Shown: positions 29,840 to 40,037, numbered from the stretch's first letter. The stretch is DNA of 64,000 bases from DATAUD01 sp035511075 (GCA_035511075.1 DATKFW010000032.1:62001-126000); one strand, 5' to 3'. Translations and numbers: made by a program. The notes: generated by a model not told the origin, from the letters alone.

Positions 29840-31909
29840 ATGCCGGCTTTGCCCGTTCATACGAACCGTTTGGCGCGCGAGAAATCGCCCTACTTGTTGC
29901 AGCATCAACATAACCCGGTGGATTGGTTTGCCTGGGGGCAGGAGGCCTTCGCCAAGGCGCGCCAGGAGAACAAGCCGATCTTTCTGAGCATCGGCTACTC
30001 CACCTGCCATTGGTGCCACGTCATGGAGCGGGAATCGTTCGAGGACCCGAAGATCGCCGATTTCCTCAACGCCCATTTTATCAGCATCAAGGTGGACCGG
30101 GAGGAGCGGCCGGACGTGGACAAAATATATATGACGGCAGTGCAGGCACTGGCCAGGCAGGGCGGCTGGCCGCTGAACTGCTTTCTGACGCCGGAGCTGA
30201 AGCCCTTTTACGGGGGGACGTATTTCCCGCCGGAGAACAAACATGGCATGGCCAGTTTCATCGAGGTGCTGCGGCGAATCGCGCAGCTTTGGGAGGATCG
30301 GCGCGACAAGATACTGGAGACCGCAAGCGATTTTCATCGTCAGCTTGCGATGGTCGCCGCGCGGGAGGTCGGCAATCCGATACTGTCGCCGGCATTGCTC
30401 GAAAATGCCGCCGGCGTTTTCAAGCAGGAATACGATCCGGAGTTCGGCGGGTTTGGCGGCGCGCCAAAATTTCCGCGGCCGAGCCAACCCATGTTCCTGT
30501 TGGGCCAGGCTGCGCGCTGGAAAGACGGCGAAGGACTCAAAATGGTGCTCCACACGTGCGAGCGGATGGCGTCGGGCGGGATTTACGACCATCTCGGGGG
30601 CGGATTTGCGCGGTATTCGGTGGACGCGCAATGGCTGGTGCCGCATTTCGAGAAGATGCTCTACGATAACGCGCAACTGCTGAATCTTTACCTGGACGCC
30701 TGGCTGGTGAGCGGCAATCCGCGCCACGCCGAAACCGCGCGCGGCATTATTCAATATGTCCTTCGCGATATGACGCATCCCGGAGGCGGGTTTTATTCCG
30801 CCGAGGACGCGGACAGCGAAGGCAAGGAAGGAAAGTTCTATTGCTGGACGGCGGCGGAGCTTTCCCGGCTATTGACGCCGGCGGAGGCCAAGATCGCTGT
30901 GCGTTATTTCGGCGTGACGGAGCAGGGCAATTTCATCGATCACAGCGACCCCGATCCGCTGCCAAACCAGAATGTCCTGAGCATCGCCGACCCGAATTTG
31001 ACGCCGGATGAGGAAAAAATTCTGGAATCGGCGAGGTCTAAAATGTTTGAAGCGCGCGGCAAACGCGTGCGTCCCCATTTGGACGATAAGGTGCTGGCCT
31101 CGTGGAACGGGATGATGCTGGGGGCGCTGGCCCGGGCCTATTCGGTGCTTGGCGACCCGGCATACCGGGTTGCCGCGGAGAGGAACGCGGCATTTTTGCG
31201 CGAGCAACTTTGGGACGAAAAAAGCCACACATTATATCACCGGTGGAGGGAGGGCCAACGGGATTCGGTGCAGTTGCTGTCCGCCTATGCCAATCTCTGC
31301 GCGGGAAGCATCGATCTCTACGAGGCCACGCTGGAGTCCGCGCATCTGGATTTCGCCATCGCCCTGGCCGAGGCGATGCTGGCGAAGTTTTACGACGGGG
31401 CCAATGGCGGTTTTTACGACAGCGCCGCCGGCGAGGGCGAGTTGATTCTGCGCTTAAAGGATGATTATGACGGCGCGGAGCCGGCGGGCAATTCAGTCGC
31501 GGTGTTGGCGTTGCTTCGTCTGGCGGAGATTTCCGGCCGCGAGGAATTTGCGGTGGCGGCGAAAAAGACGTTGCAACTCCTGGCGCCGCGTTTGCACGAC
31601 CTGCCGCAGGCGGCGCCGCACCTGTTGATCGGGCTGGCATTTTTCCTGGGCGGCACGAAACGGGCCGTTGTCGCCGGCGATCCGAAGCGCTCCGAAACCA
31701 GGGCGCTGCTGCGGGCGATTCATGCGGTCTACCAGCCGAACAAGGTTGTGCTGGGCAATAGGGGAGCCGTTGAACCGTTCGCAAGGACGCTGGCGGCCGG
31801 GAACGGGCCCGTTGTTTTTCTATGCACTGAAAACGCCTGTCAGGCGCCGGCGTCCGACCCGGAGTCTGTCAAGAATCTTATTGCCGAAGTTGCAGGAGGA
31901 CAATGGTAG
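29840..31909 (+). CDS. Thioredoxin-domain protein, YyaL/DUF255 family
   Basis: The 689-residue cytosolic protein begins with a thioredoxin-like DUF255 domain: SPYLLQHQHNPVDWFAWG, then STCHWCHVMERESFED with a CxxC pair, and VDREERPDVDKIYM. The rest is an (alpha/alpha)6-barrel-like region with GGGFYSAEDADSEGKEGKFY and DDKVLASWNGMM. The family, including human SPATA20 and bacterial YyaL, has no agreed function; a sugar epimerase-like or redox role has been suggested from fold. ATG 29840 is the start that places the conserved NRLAREKSPYLLQH close to the N-terminus. Confidence 0.88.
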   Translation: MPALPVHTNRLAREKSPYLLQHQHNPVDWFAWGQEAFAKARQENKPIFLSIGYSTCHWCHVMERESFEDPKIADFLNAHFISIKVDREERPDVDKIYMTAVQALARQGGWPLNCFLTPELKPFYGGTYFPPENKHGMASFIEVLRRIAQLWEDRRDKILETASDFHRQLAMVAAREVGNPILSPALLENAAGVFKQEYDPEFGGFGGAPKFPRPSQPMFLLGQAARWKDGEGLKMVLHTCERMASGGIYDHLGGGFARYSVDAQWLVPHFEKMLYDNAQLLNLYLDAWLVSGNPRHAETARGIIQYVLRDMTHPGGGFYSAEDADSEGKEGKFYCWTAAELSRLLTPAEAKIAVRYFGVTEQGNFIDHSDPDPLPNQNVLSIADPNLTPDEEKILESARSKMFEARGKRVRPHLDDKVLASWNGMMLGALARAYSVLGDPAYRVAAERNAAFLREQLWDEKSHTLYHRWREGQRDSVQLLSAYANLCAGSIDLYEATLESAHLDFAIALAEAMLAKFYDGANGGFYDSAAGEGELILRLKDDYDGAEPAGNSVAVLALLRLAEISGREEFAVAAKKTLQLLAPRLHDLPQAAPHLLIGLAFFLGGTKRAVVAGDPKRSETRALLRAIHAVYQPNKVVLGNRGAVEPFARTLAAGNGPVVFLCTENACQAPASDPESVKNLIAEVAGGQW

Positions 31910-32067
31910 ATCTTCTTTCCGGCTTCGTGACCTTTGCGACCTTTGTGCGTAACCGAATCATCTCCGAAGAAAATTGAATGCACTGGGCTACGGCGGACCC
32001 GGAAAGGCAGCCAGTCGGTAACTTTGATTGATCGTCGGCCAATCTATGGTAGAACTGGAGCCGAACC

Positions 32068-32826
32068 ATGAATTGGACAGGAGACACTGCATCCACACCG
32101 GAGGAGGCCAGGTCCGGCGCATTTGCTACTACACATTGGAGCCAGGTGATGAGGGCGGGGCAGGATGATCCTGCCGCAGCGGACGCGGCCATGGGGCAAC
32201 TCTATCAGGTTTACAGGCTCCCGATTTACAATTTCATTTGCCGGCAGTACCGCTGCACTCGTCAAGACGCGGAGGATTTGACGCAGGGTTTTTTTGAGCA
32301 TTTGATCGAAAAGGCGACCGTGAAGCGAGCGGATCGCGAGATCGGAAAGTTTCGCAATTTTCTGCTGGGGGCGTTGAAGCATTTTCGGGCCAACGAGCGA
32401 GACCGAATTCTGGCCGAAAAACGGGGCGGCAAGTGCAAGATCGTCTCCCTTGATGGGACCGGTGCGCCGGAGATGAGCGGGCAAGAGGCTCCCGTTCCCG
32501 TTGCGGCGGATAAGGAATTCAACCGGGATTGGGCCTTCGCGCTCGTAAAGCAGGCGCGCGAACAACTCAAAGACAAGTACACCAATGAAGGCAAGGCGCT
32601 TCTATTCGCCACGATGGAACCGGCCATTCTCCGTGAGGATACTAGAGACCTGTATGCGAACTGGGCGGACATCCTGAAGGTGAGCGAGGAAGCCACTGCG
32701 GTGGCCTTCCACCGTTTGCGGAGGCGATTTGGCGAGGCTCTGCGCCAGGAAGTTGCGCGTACGGTGAACGATTCAGGGGACGTCAAAGAGGAACTCCGGT
32801 ATCTTCTTGCGGCCATGGGGGATTAG
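32068..32826 (+). CDS. ECF-type RNA polymerase sigma factor
   Basis: The 252-residue protein has sigma region 2 (YRLPIYNFICRQYRCTRQDAEDLTQGFF) and a C-terminal region 4 helix-turn-helix (WADILKVSEEATAVAFHRLRRRFGE), separated by a longer linker than in standard ECF factors. The start WSQVM after ATTH is typical of the verrucomicrobial/planctomycetal subgroup. It sits 72 bases before a Ser/Thr kinase gene; in this lineage such kinases are frequent partners, suggesting phosphorylation-based control instead of a classical anti-sigma factor. Target promoters are unknown. Confidence 0.85.
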   Translation: MNWTGDTASTPEEARSGAFATTHWSQVMRAGQDDPAAADAAMGQLYQVYRLPIYNFICRQYRCTRQDAEDLTQGFFEHLIEKATVKRADREIGKFRNFLLGALKHFRANERDRILAEKRGGKCKIVSLDGTGAPEMSGQEAPVPVAADKEFNRDWAFALVKQAREQLKDKYTNEGKALLFATMEPAILREDTRDLYANWADILKVSEEATAVAFHRLRRRFGEALRQEVARTVNDSGDVKEELRYLLAAMGD

Positions 32827-32898
32827 GGGCGTCAGACGCGTTGCTTGTAATTGTTCCATTGGTTTGCCGGAGAACAGTCTGTGGGACTGTCGTGAACG

Positions 32899-35691
32899 AT
32901 GTCTGAATTACGGAAATGTGCGCGTTGCGGTGCGGAGATTTGGCCCTCGGCACCCGGTGGTCATTGCCTTCGCTGCGTCCTGGAATTAGCGCTGGCCGAG
33001 GACTATGATCCCTCTTCGTCGAACGATCCATCCAAACATGCCGCACCCGGCGACCGCATCGGCCGCTATCGCCTGATTGAAAGAATTGGAAAGGGTGGCT
33101 TCGGCATCGTCTTCAAGGCTGAGCAAGAGGAGCCAATACGCCGATTCGTCGCCCTCAAAATAATCAAGCTGGGCATGGACACTGAGCATGTGATTGCTCG
33201 CTTTGAGGCCGAACGTCAGGCCTTGGCGCTCATGGATCATCCGAACATCGCAAAAGTCCTGGACGCCGGAGCCGACGCAGCCGGCCGGCCGTATTTCGTC
33301 ATGGAACTTGTGCCCGGCTCGAAAATCACCGACTACTGCGACGCGCATAAGCTATCACTCCAACAGCGCCTCGCTTTGTTCATTCAAGTTTGCCAGGCCG
33401 TGCAGCACGCGCATCAGAAAGGCGTCATTCATCGGGACATCAAACCGACCAATATCCTAGTTAGCGAGGCCAATGGGGTTCCCGTGCCCAAAGTGATTGA
33501 TTTCGGCATTGCCAGGGCAACACAGAATCAGCGGTTGACGGATGAGAGCTTTTCGACTGCCTTCACGCAGTTTCTCGGGACTCCCGCTTACATGAGTCCC
33601 GAGCAGGCCGGGCTAGGCGGGCAGGATATAGATTCGCGCAGCGACATTTACTCTCTCGGCATGTTGCTCTACGAATTGTTGACTTCACAACCTGCTTTTG
33701 CCGCGGATACCCTCCATGAAGCTGCCATGGATGAAATTCTGCGCTTCATCCGCGAGGAGGAGCCTCCGCGCCCGTCAGTCCGCCTCACGAGGCTGCCCCC
33801 GGCGGAACTGGACACGGTGGCCCAGAGTCGCCAAGCCCAACCAGCCAGCCTTCCAAAACTGCTGCGTGGCGACTTGGACTGGATCGTTATGCGGGCGGTG
33901 GAGAAGGATCGCAATCGCCGCTACGAGACGGCCAACGGATTGGCATCGGACATTCAGCGGTTCCTGGACCACGAGCCGGTTTTGGCGCGTCCTCCAAGCC
34001 AGCTTTACCGTTTTCAGAAAGTGGTTCGCCGGAACCGGCTCGCGTTCGCCGCCGCCGCCATGGTGTTGGCCGCGCTCATTTTCGGGCTTGGTGTTTCCAC
34101 GTGGCTTTTCTTGCGCGAAAAAGCGGCCCGTCAACGCGCTGACGCCGCCGAAGCGACCGCCAAAACGGAAGCCTCCAAGAGCCTTCAAGTGGCGCAGTTC
34201 CTCAAAGACATGCTTCTTGGAGTCAGACCCGCTGTGGCGCAAGGCCAGGACACCAAACTGCTCCGAGGTATTCTTGACAAAACCGGTGATCGGATCAGCC
34301 AGGAGTTGAAAAGCCAGCCGGAGTTGGCATCCGATTTAAACGGCACCCTGGGCAACGTTTATGAGGCGATCGGAGAGTACGACAAGGCGGAAACTGAGTT
34401 GCGAGCAGCCCTGGCGTTGAGAAATGGGAGGGAAGGCGAAGACGCAAAAATGGCGGCGTTGCTGGACAGCCTGGGTGCCGTGCTGGCGCGCAAGGGCAAA
34501 TGGACAGAGGCGGAAACGCTGGACCGCGAGGCACTGCTGATTCAGCGGAAGATGGGAGATTCCAACAGCCCGGCGATTGCCAAAATCCTGGGGAACCTCG
34601 GCAACGCCCTTTGGTACCAACACAAGCTGACCGAGGCCGAACCAATATACCGGCAGGCGCTGGCTCTCTCAAAGCAGGTTGGCGGCGGGGAGACCGAGCA
34701 GATGGCGACCGCGGTCGGCAACATGGGTGTTTTGCTGGCAGAGCAAGGCAAGCCCGCCGAAGCGGAGCCGCTATTTCGCCAGGCCCTTGGTCTTCAGGAA
34801 AAGCTTCTCGGCACGAACCATCCGCAGGTCGCCAAATCGTTGAGTAACCTTGGCAACTCCCTGGTGGATCAGGGCAAGCTGGCGGAGGCGGAACCGATGT
34901 ATCGGGAGTCAGTGGATCTGCGACGGCGGATCCTTGGCAATGAGCATCCTGACCTGGCGTATTCGCTCAATAATCTCGGCGGCTTGCTATTCAAAGAGGG
35001 AAAGTTCGCTGAGGCCGAAGCCGCGCATCGCGAGGCATTCGAGATACGCAAGAAGCGCTTCGGCGACAGCCACACGGATGTGGCCTTCTCATTAACCAAA
35101 CTGGCCGACGCAGTCGAAGCTCAGGGCAAGTTCGCCGAGGCCGAGACGCTCTACCGCCAGGACCTGGTCATGTGCAGGAAGCTTTTTGGAGAGGAGAATC
35201 CATCTGTGGCCTATGTACTCAACAACCTTGGCGCAACGCTAAAGGAACTCGGAAAACTTCCCGATGCGGAAACCACGCTGCGCGACGCACTGGCCATGCG
35301 CAAGAAGGTCTTGGGTGAAGAGAATCCAGACGTGGCGGAATCCCTCAGCGATCTCGCCGATGTCCTCGAACGCGAAGGCAAACTGGCTGAGGCTGAGTCG
35401 GCTTGCCGGGATGCCCTGGCATTGCGCGGAAAGACTTTTCCGGACGACTGGGTCACGTTCGATGTGCGCAGCCAACTGGGCGGTATTCTGGCCGCCAGAA
35501 CGAACTACGCGGCCGCCGAACCGCTCCTCCTCTCGGGTTACGATGGAATGAAGCTGCATGAGGCGATGATTCCCGTTCCAAACAGGTCCCGCCTAAGGAA
35601 GGCCCTCCAACGCCTCGTTCGCCTCTACGAGGCCACCGGGAATTCCGCAAAGGCTGCCCAGCGGCGAACGGAGCTGGAAATCAAACCGTAG
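32899..35691 (+). CDS. Ser/Thr protein kinase with TPR sensor domain
   Basis: A 930-residue membrane kinase. Residues 7-28 form a zinc-ribbon-like CARC...CLRC pair. The kinase domain spans about 50-340: IGKGGFGIVFKAEQ (P-loop), VALKII (Lys), HRDIKPTNIL (catalytic loop) and DFGIAR, all intact. One membrane helix lies at about 380-405 (LAFAAAAMVLAALIFGLGVS). The C-terminal 500 residues are at least nine 42-residue TPR_10/12-type repeats (SLNNLGGLLFKEGKFAEAEA and variants). The repeats would be outside the cytoplasm and could sense a partner. It probably acts with the sigma factor upstream. Confidence 0.9.
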   Translation: MSELRKCARCGAEIWPSAPGGHCLRCVLELALAEDYDPSSSNDPSKHAAPGDRIGRYRLIERIGKGGFGIVFKAEQEEPIRRFVALKIIKLGMDTEHVIARFEAERQALALMDHPNIAKVLDAGADAAGRPYFVMELVPGSKITDYCDAHKLSLQQRLALFIQVCQAVQHAHQKGVIHRDIKPTNILVSEANGVPVPKVIDFGIARATQNQRLTDESFSTAFTQFLGTPAYMSPEQAGLGGQDIDSRSDIYSLGMLLYELLTSQPAFAADTLHEAAMDEILRFIREEEPPRPSVRLTRLPPAELDTVAQSRQAQPASLPKLLRGDLDWIVMRAVEKDRNRRYETANGLASDIQRFLDHEPVLARPPSQLYRFQKVVRRNRLAFAAAAMVLAALIFGLGVSTWLFLREKAARQRADAAEATAKTEASKSLQVAQFLKDMLLGVRPAVAQGQDTKLLRGILDKTGDRISQELKSQPELASDLNGTLGNVYEAIGEYDKAETELRAALALRNGREGEDAKMAALLDSLGAVLARKGKWTEAETLDREALLIQRKMGDSNSPAIAKILGNLGNALWYQHKLTEAEPIYRQALALSKQVGGGETEQMATAVGNMGVLLAEQGKPAEAEPLFRQALGLQEKLLGTNHPQVAKSLSNLGNSLVDQGKLAEAEPMYRESVDLRRRILGNEHPDLAYSLNNLGGLLFKEGKFAEAEAAHREAFEIRKKRFGDSHTDVAFSLTKLADAVEAQGKFAEAETLYRQDLVMCRKLFGEENPSVAYVLNNLGATLKELGKLPDAETTLRDALAMRKKVLGEENPDVAESLSDLADVLEREGKLAEAESACRDALALRGKTFPDDWVTFDVRSQLGGILAARTNYAAAEPLLLSGYDGMKLHEAMIPVPNRSRLRKALQRLVRLYEATGNSAKAAQRRTELEIKP

Positions 35692-36083
35692 ATCGTCGGC
35701 GCTTTGGGTTCCTTGATGACAGTGCTACCCGCAACGGATGGGCTGGGAGCGAAAGCTCAAGAATAATCAACTGCAAGCCATTGATAATCGACGGGTAGTG
35801 ATTATTCTTAAAATTCCCTGTAATTCTGGCGGAACTTTGCCTGAAGGCTATGCGACGGGCGGTGTGTCGCCTGCCGAAAAGGTATGTCAAATATACAAAG
35901 TGACGCCGAAATCAATGAAAGAATGGAAACCGCGCGCACGGCCGGTCGGCTCCGCCTTGGTCCGGCGGCCGCCGAAAGCGGCCCCCCGTTCCCGCGGACA
36001 GCATCAATTGTTTGTCAGATTTCAAAACTTCGTCCGTATTTCGGCCCAAGGGCAACCGATAATCACATGCGCCAATCTAAACA
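35692..36083 (+). other. Intergenic stretch with one 11-bp inverted repeat
   Basis: No convincing gene is seen in these 392 bases. AAGAATAATCA at 35759-35769 is mirrored by TGATTATTCTT at 35799-35809, and CTACCC/GGGTAG repeats flank it, which could be an operator or RNA stem. AT content rises here. Confidence 0.35.
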
Positions 36084-37511
36084 ATGAGCAAACACATAAC
36101 TATGAAAACACAACTACAATTATTCCCGTTGAATCTGAGATCAAACTTTCGATTCCTAATTCTTAGCCTGGTCACCGTCTGTTTGTCCGTTCCAGGCGTA
36201 GCGCGCGCGCAAACCGTCGTCTGGTCGGAAACCTTTGCCGATGGAAATGGCAATAGCCGATGGTATGCTGACGAGGGTGTCTGGCAAATAGGGTCCCCTA
36301 CCATAGGGCCTGAAACAAATTCCGCCGGAGACCGCACCTACCCCGCCTACGCGGATGCCACCTTGTGCCCATACTGCGCCACTACCGGGTTAACCGGAAA
36401 CTATCCATCCGGCATGGATTCGAGGTTAATACGCATCCAGACATTTACTGTTCCTCCTGCCAATCTATTTCCGCGCCTGCGATTCTGGCATTGGTATAGT
36501 TTTGCCTGCGCATTTTACGGCTGCGATTATGGCGTAGTGGAGATTCAGGTCGGAAATAGTGGCTGGCAGGCGGTGTCTCCGAACTACACGGAATACTGCG
36601 GGGACTGGACTTATGCTTCAATTGACTTGAGCGCTTTTGCCGGAGAGACGGTGCAATTGGCCTTTCATGCCGTGTACATAAACGGTCAGAACGCCACGAA
36701 TCCAGGCTGGTATGTGGATGACATTGCCCTTGAAGAAGGAACGCCAGTGTTCAATAATCCTGAAGGCTGGACAAACGGGATTGGGGATTGGTATGCGGAA
36801 CAGGGAACCTGGCAGGTGGGATCGCCTACAAAGAGTTCCGGTCCTGCAACAAATTCACTTGGCGCTCAGGCTTATGAAGGAACCAACTGCGCGGTGACTT
36901 TATTGAATTCCGACTACCAAGCTGGCATGAATTCCCGCCTTATTTCTCCCTATTTTGTACTTCCGCCTCCTTCTTCCAGCCCGTACCTTCGTTTTTGGCA
37001 CTGGTATAGTTTCGCTTGCGCCTTTTACGGCTGCGATTACGGTTTAGTGGAGATCCAAGTTGGAACAAATGACTGGCAGGCGGTATCTCCTCAATACACA
37101 GAGTATAGTGGGAGCTGGACCGAGCCATTTGTTGATCTCACGAGTTTCGGAGGACAGACAGTGCGACTGGCCTTCGAGGCCGTGTATGTGAACGGTCAGG
37201 GTGCCGTTAATTCAGGCTGGTATGTGGATAACATTCAGGTCTATCCTTACGCAGCCTCCGCCTCCAATCCATACATAAACATAAGTATGGATTCAACCGG
37301 AACAAACGTTGTTATGAATTGGACTTCGCTGGCCAATTACGCTGACTACACTCTGCAATCCATCACCAATCCTGTTTCACAGACGACTTGGAATACCCAG
37401 ACAAATTGGAATACCGTTTCGACGGCGCCGGTCGTCGTCAACGGACAAAACGTAGTGACCAATCCGGTCTCCGGAGCGTCACAGTTTTACCGGCTGGTAC
37501 TCCCTCAGTAA
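36084..37511 (+). CDS. Secreted protein with two tandem MAM/jelly-roll-like modules
   Basis: The 475-residue protein has a signal peptide (LILSLVTVCLSVPGVARAQ). Two modules of about 165 residues repeat: both contain a W-Q-[IV]-G-S-P block, FWHWYSFACAFYGCDYG and WYVD-[DN]-I. The paired Cys of each module (ACAFYGC) probably form disulfides. A C-terminal tail (YTLQSITNP to ASQFYRLVLP) resembles the end domain of many verrucomicrobial secreted proteins. Binding of surface or carbohydrate ligands is likely, but no catalytic site is visible. ATG 36102 is an alternative start. The gene is AT-richer than its neighbours. Confidence 0.6.
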   Translation: MSKHITMKTQLQLFPLNLRSNFRFLILSLVTVCLSVPGVARAQTVVWSETFADGNGNSRWYADEGVWQIGSPTIGPETNSAGDRTYPAYADATLCPYCATTGLTGNYPSGMDSRLIRIQTFTVPPANLFPRLRFWHWYSFACAFYGCDYGVVEIQVGNSGWQAVSPNYTEYCGDWTYASIDLSAFAGETVQLAFHAVYINGQNATNPGWYVDDIALEEGTPVFNNPEGWTNGIGDWYAEQGTWQVGSPTKSSGPATNSLGAQAYEGTNCAVTLLNSDYQAGMNSRLISPYFVLPPPSSSPYLRFWHWYSFACAFYGCDYGLVEIQVGTNDWQAVSPQYTEYSGSWTEPFVDLTSFGGQTVRLAFEAVYVNGQGAVNSGWYVDNIQVYPYAASASNPYINISMDSTGTNVVMNWTSLANYADYTLQSITNPVSQTTWNTQTNWNTVSTAPVVVNGQNVVTNPVSGASQFYRLVLPQ

Positions 37512-37578
37512 GGACTCGATCGAATACAAGACTCCCATAAGTATGAAGTGAGAATGGCTCGTCCTGTTAAGATTAGAA

Positions 37579-38838
37579 TTAAGGGGACGCATCCCCTTCC
37601 GGCAGGAAAATGGAGGCGAATGCGGCCAGGACGAACAGGCCGCCGATGGCCATCAGGGCGTTGCGGAAATCCCCGATCTGGAGGTAAAGGCCGAAAATGA
37701 CGGTGCCAATGGCGGCGGCGACGCGTCCGATGTTGAAGCAGAAGCCGGCCCCTGTCGTGCGCAGCAGGGTCGGAAACAACGGCGGCAGATACATCGTGAA
37801 CAGACCAAATATGCCCGAACAAAATCCAATCGTCGGCAGCCAAAACATCAACGCCTCATAGCCGCGCGGGATATGGTAGGTCAGGTAAAACGTAGCGGCG
37901 AAAGCCAGGGAACCGCCAAGGATGACGCGGCGGTAACCGAGGAAGGTCGCCAGCCACGAAACGAAAAAGTTGCCAGCCATCGAAACAAAAATGATGAGGA
38001 AAAACGCCTTGGTCACCAGTTGCCGTTTTGCCGACGCGGTCCAGGAGGCAAGCTCCGGGAGGCTTTGCAAATGTTGGGGGTTCCAAAACAGAAACGCCCA
38101 CCAACCGGTCAGCGTCAGCGAACAAACCGCGGTGGTCAGGAGCGTGGTGCGGGCCAGTTTGCCCCGAAAGAGTTCTTTGACGGACGGCTTCGGTGCGGAA
38201 GCGGTCTGGGCGGCGCGCCATTCCTCCGGTTCGGGAACGCGCCGGCGAATCCAAAAGACTATCAGCGCGGGAATGACCCCGATTAGAAAGAGGTATCGGG
38301 GCGGGTATGGAGCCAGAACGTAGGCAAACAGGCATGCGCAAAGGATTCCGACGTTGACGCCGCATTGCAGGACGGCGGCGATCCAGGGCCCCCAGCGCCT
38401 GGGCCAGGTTTCCGAAAGCAGGCACGCGCCGACGGCCCATTCTCCGCCGATGCCCAGCGCGGAGACAAAGCGGAAAATGAGCAATTGCCACCAGGTCCGG
38501 GCGAAGAAAGAAAGGCCGGTAAAGGCCGCGTAAGTGAGAATTGTCAGGCTCAGGGCGCGGCTGCGTCCGAGGCGGTCGCCAAGGCGCCCAAAGAAGCCGC
38601 CGCCCAGCGCCCATCCGATCAGAAAGGAGGCTTGAATCCAGGAACTGTATTTCTTGACCAGGGGATCGCCGGCGTCGGCAACGTTGAGGAGGTGGGCGAC
38701 GAAAGGAGCGGCCACCAGTGTGTAAAGATGAATGTCCAGGCCATCGAAAAACCACCCCATCCACGCCGCAATTCCGGTCTTCCATTGCAACGGCGAAAGA
38801 TCGCGCAGCCGGTATCGTGGGGCATCGGATGGCGGCAT
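37579..38838 (-). CDS. MFS transporter, metabolite:H+ symporter type
   Basis: A 419-residue, 12-helix carrier with GWFFDGLDIHLYTLVAAPF in the first helix, GRLGDRLGRSRAL in the 2-3 loop and GIGGEWAVGACLLSETWP in helix 5, matching the sugar/organic-acid symporter branch. The substrate is undetermined. It starts 11 bases downstream of the stop of the 395-residue hypothetical gene on the same strand, so it may share its transcript. Confidence 0.85.
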   Translation of the reverse strand: MPPSDAPRYRLRDLSPLQWKTGIAAWMGWFFDGLDIHLYTLVAAPFVAHLLNVADAGDPLVKKYSSWIQASFLIGWALGGGFFGRLGDRLGRSRALSLTILTYAAFTGLSFFARTWWQLLIFRFVSALGIGGEWAVGACLLSETWPRRWGPWIAAVLQCGVNVGILCACLFAYVLAPYPPRYLFLIGVIPALIVFWIRRRVPEPEEWRAAQTASAPKPSVKELFRGKLARTTLLTTAVCSLTLTGWWAFLFWNPQHLQSLPELASWTASAKRQLVTKAFFLIIFVSMAGNFFVSWLATFLGYRRVILGGSLAFAATFYLTYHIPRGYEALMFWLPTIGFCSGIFGLFTMYLPPLFPTLLRTTGAGFCFNIGRVAAAIGTVIFGLYLQIGDFRNALMAIGGLFVLAAFASIFLPEGDASP

Positions 38839-38849
38839 GGAATGCGCGA

Positions 38850-40037
38850 CTATTTCCCCTGTCCCTGCGCCTGGAGCCAGCGTTGGAAGGCTTCGGGACC
38901 GAGGAGTTGCTCCAGGGATTGTTGTTGCTGGACTTGTGTCTGGGCGAGGGCCTCGACTTTTTCGTCGTTGCTTAAAGTGTCATCGTTTCGGATGCGGTTG
39001 AGTTCGGCCTGGGTGGCGCGGTTGATGTCATAGAGCGGTGTGATGGCGGTTGCCGGGACGCCCAGTTGCTCGATGGTTGTCTTGGAGGAACGGTAAAGCG
39101 GGTCCTGATTAAGTTGGTAGGCTGAATAGACCTGCTGGCCCAGGACCGTCTTCATCAGAGCCTGGCTCTGGGCTTGAAGTTGCTGTTGCTGCCGGAGCAA
39201 TTGCGGGTCGTCACCCGAATAAAAATAGACCGGCTGGCCGATGATTGAGCCGACGGCGTTGAATAGATCGTGGAATTGATCCTGGGACAAATCCATGCCG
39301 CGCATCTCCTCGCGCAATTGCTGGGCCGCGGGCGAATAGCGGAGCACGAATTCGTCGTATTGCGGCGGCGCCAGGATGGTGACCAATTGGACGAACGGAT
39401 CTTCGCGAAGCCGGACCATTTGCATCGGGTCGACGGGCTTGCCCAGGCGGGCCTGCTCTTCCTGGTAGGCCTCGATTTTTTCCTGGGCGTCGGCGATAAT
39501 GATGAACGCGCCCTCCTTGACGTCGGGGGGCAGATCGCCGAGAACCGGTCCGGTCAACGTGATGCCCGCGCGCGCGGCGACGAGCGCCTTGCTCTCGGTG
39601 TTCCAACCGGGTCCCAACAGCGACGAGAGCAGTTCGCGCCGTTCGGCGTCGAGGCTTTGAATTTTAGCGTTCGCGGCCTCGACCAGGGCCGGGTCGGGGT
39701 CCGAGCGCCACCATTGGTAATTTGGATAGTCGACTTCGGTCACGCGGCGGCGAGCGTAGAGGCGATTGATTTCGGCGGAGACGATGTCGGATATGGTCCG
39801 GTCGGGGCAACCGACGGCGCGGAGGTTTTTGATGAATTCGACGTAGTTGGTTGATGAGATCTGGTCCCAGGTGAAATTCTCGTGGCGCACCACGACGTTG
39901 GTCTTGAGCACAGGGCCATTGAAGTCGGGGGAAGCTGGCGGAGGCGGCTCACGGAACGGTTCGGTGGCGACATAAAGGCAGACTGCCGCGAACACGTTGA
40001 AGGCAATCGAGAGAACCAGCCAAAGCCGCACGCGCAT
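38850..40037 (-). CDS. Hypothetical membrane-anchored protein
   Basis: The 395 residues begin with one hydrophobic helix (LWLVLSIAFNVFAAVCLYVA), probably a membrane anchor with the rest in the periplasm. The body is helical and charged, with Gln-rich stretches (QLLRQQQQLQAQSQALMK, QTQVQQQQSLEQLLG). No catalytic motif was recognised. Similar Gln-rich anchored proteins are seen in Verrucomicrobia but are not characterised. Confidence 0.6.
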   Translation of the reverse strand: MRVRLWLVLSIAFNVFAAVCLYVATEPFREPPPPASPDFNGPVLKTNVVVRHENFTWDQISSTNYVEFIKNLRAVGCPDRTISDIVSAEINRLYARRRVTEVDYPNYQWWRSDPDPALVEAANAKIQSLDAERRELLSSLLGPGWNTESKALVAARAGITLTGPVLGDLPPDVKEGAFIIIADAQEKIEAYQEEQARLGKPVDPMQMVRLREDPFVQLVTILAPPQYDEFVLRYSPAAQQLREEMRGMDLSQDQFHDLFNAVGSIIGQPVYFYSGDDPQLLRQQQQLQAQSQALMKTVLGQQVYSAYQLNQDPLYRSSKTTIEQLGVPATAITPLYDINRATQAELNRIRNDDTLSNDEKVEALAQTQVQQQQSLEQLLGPEAFQRWLQAQGQGK

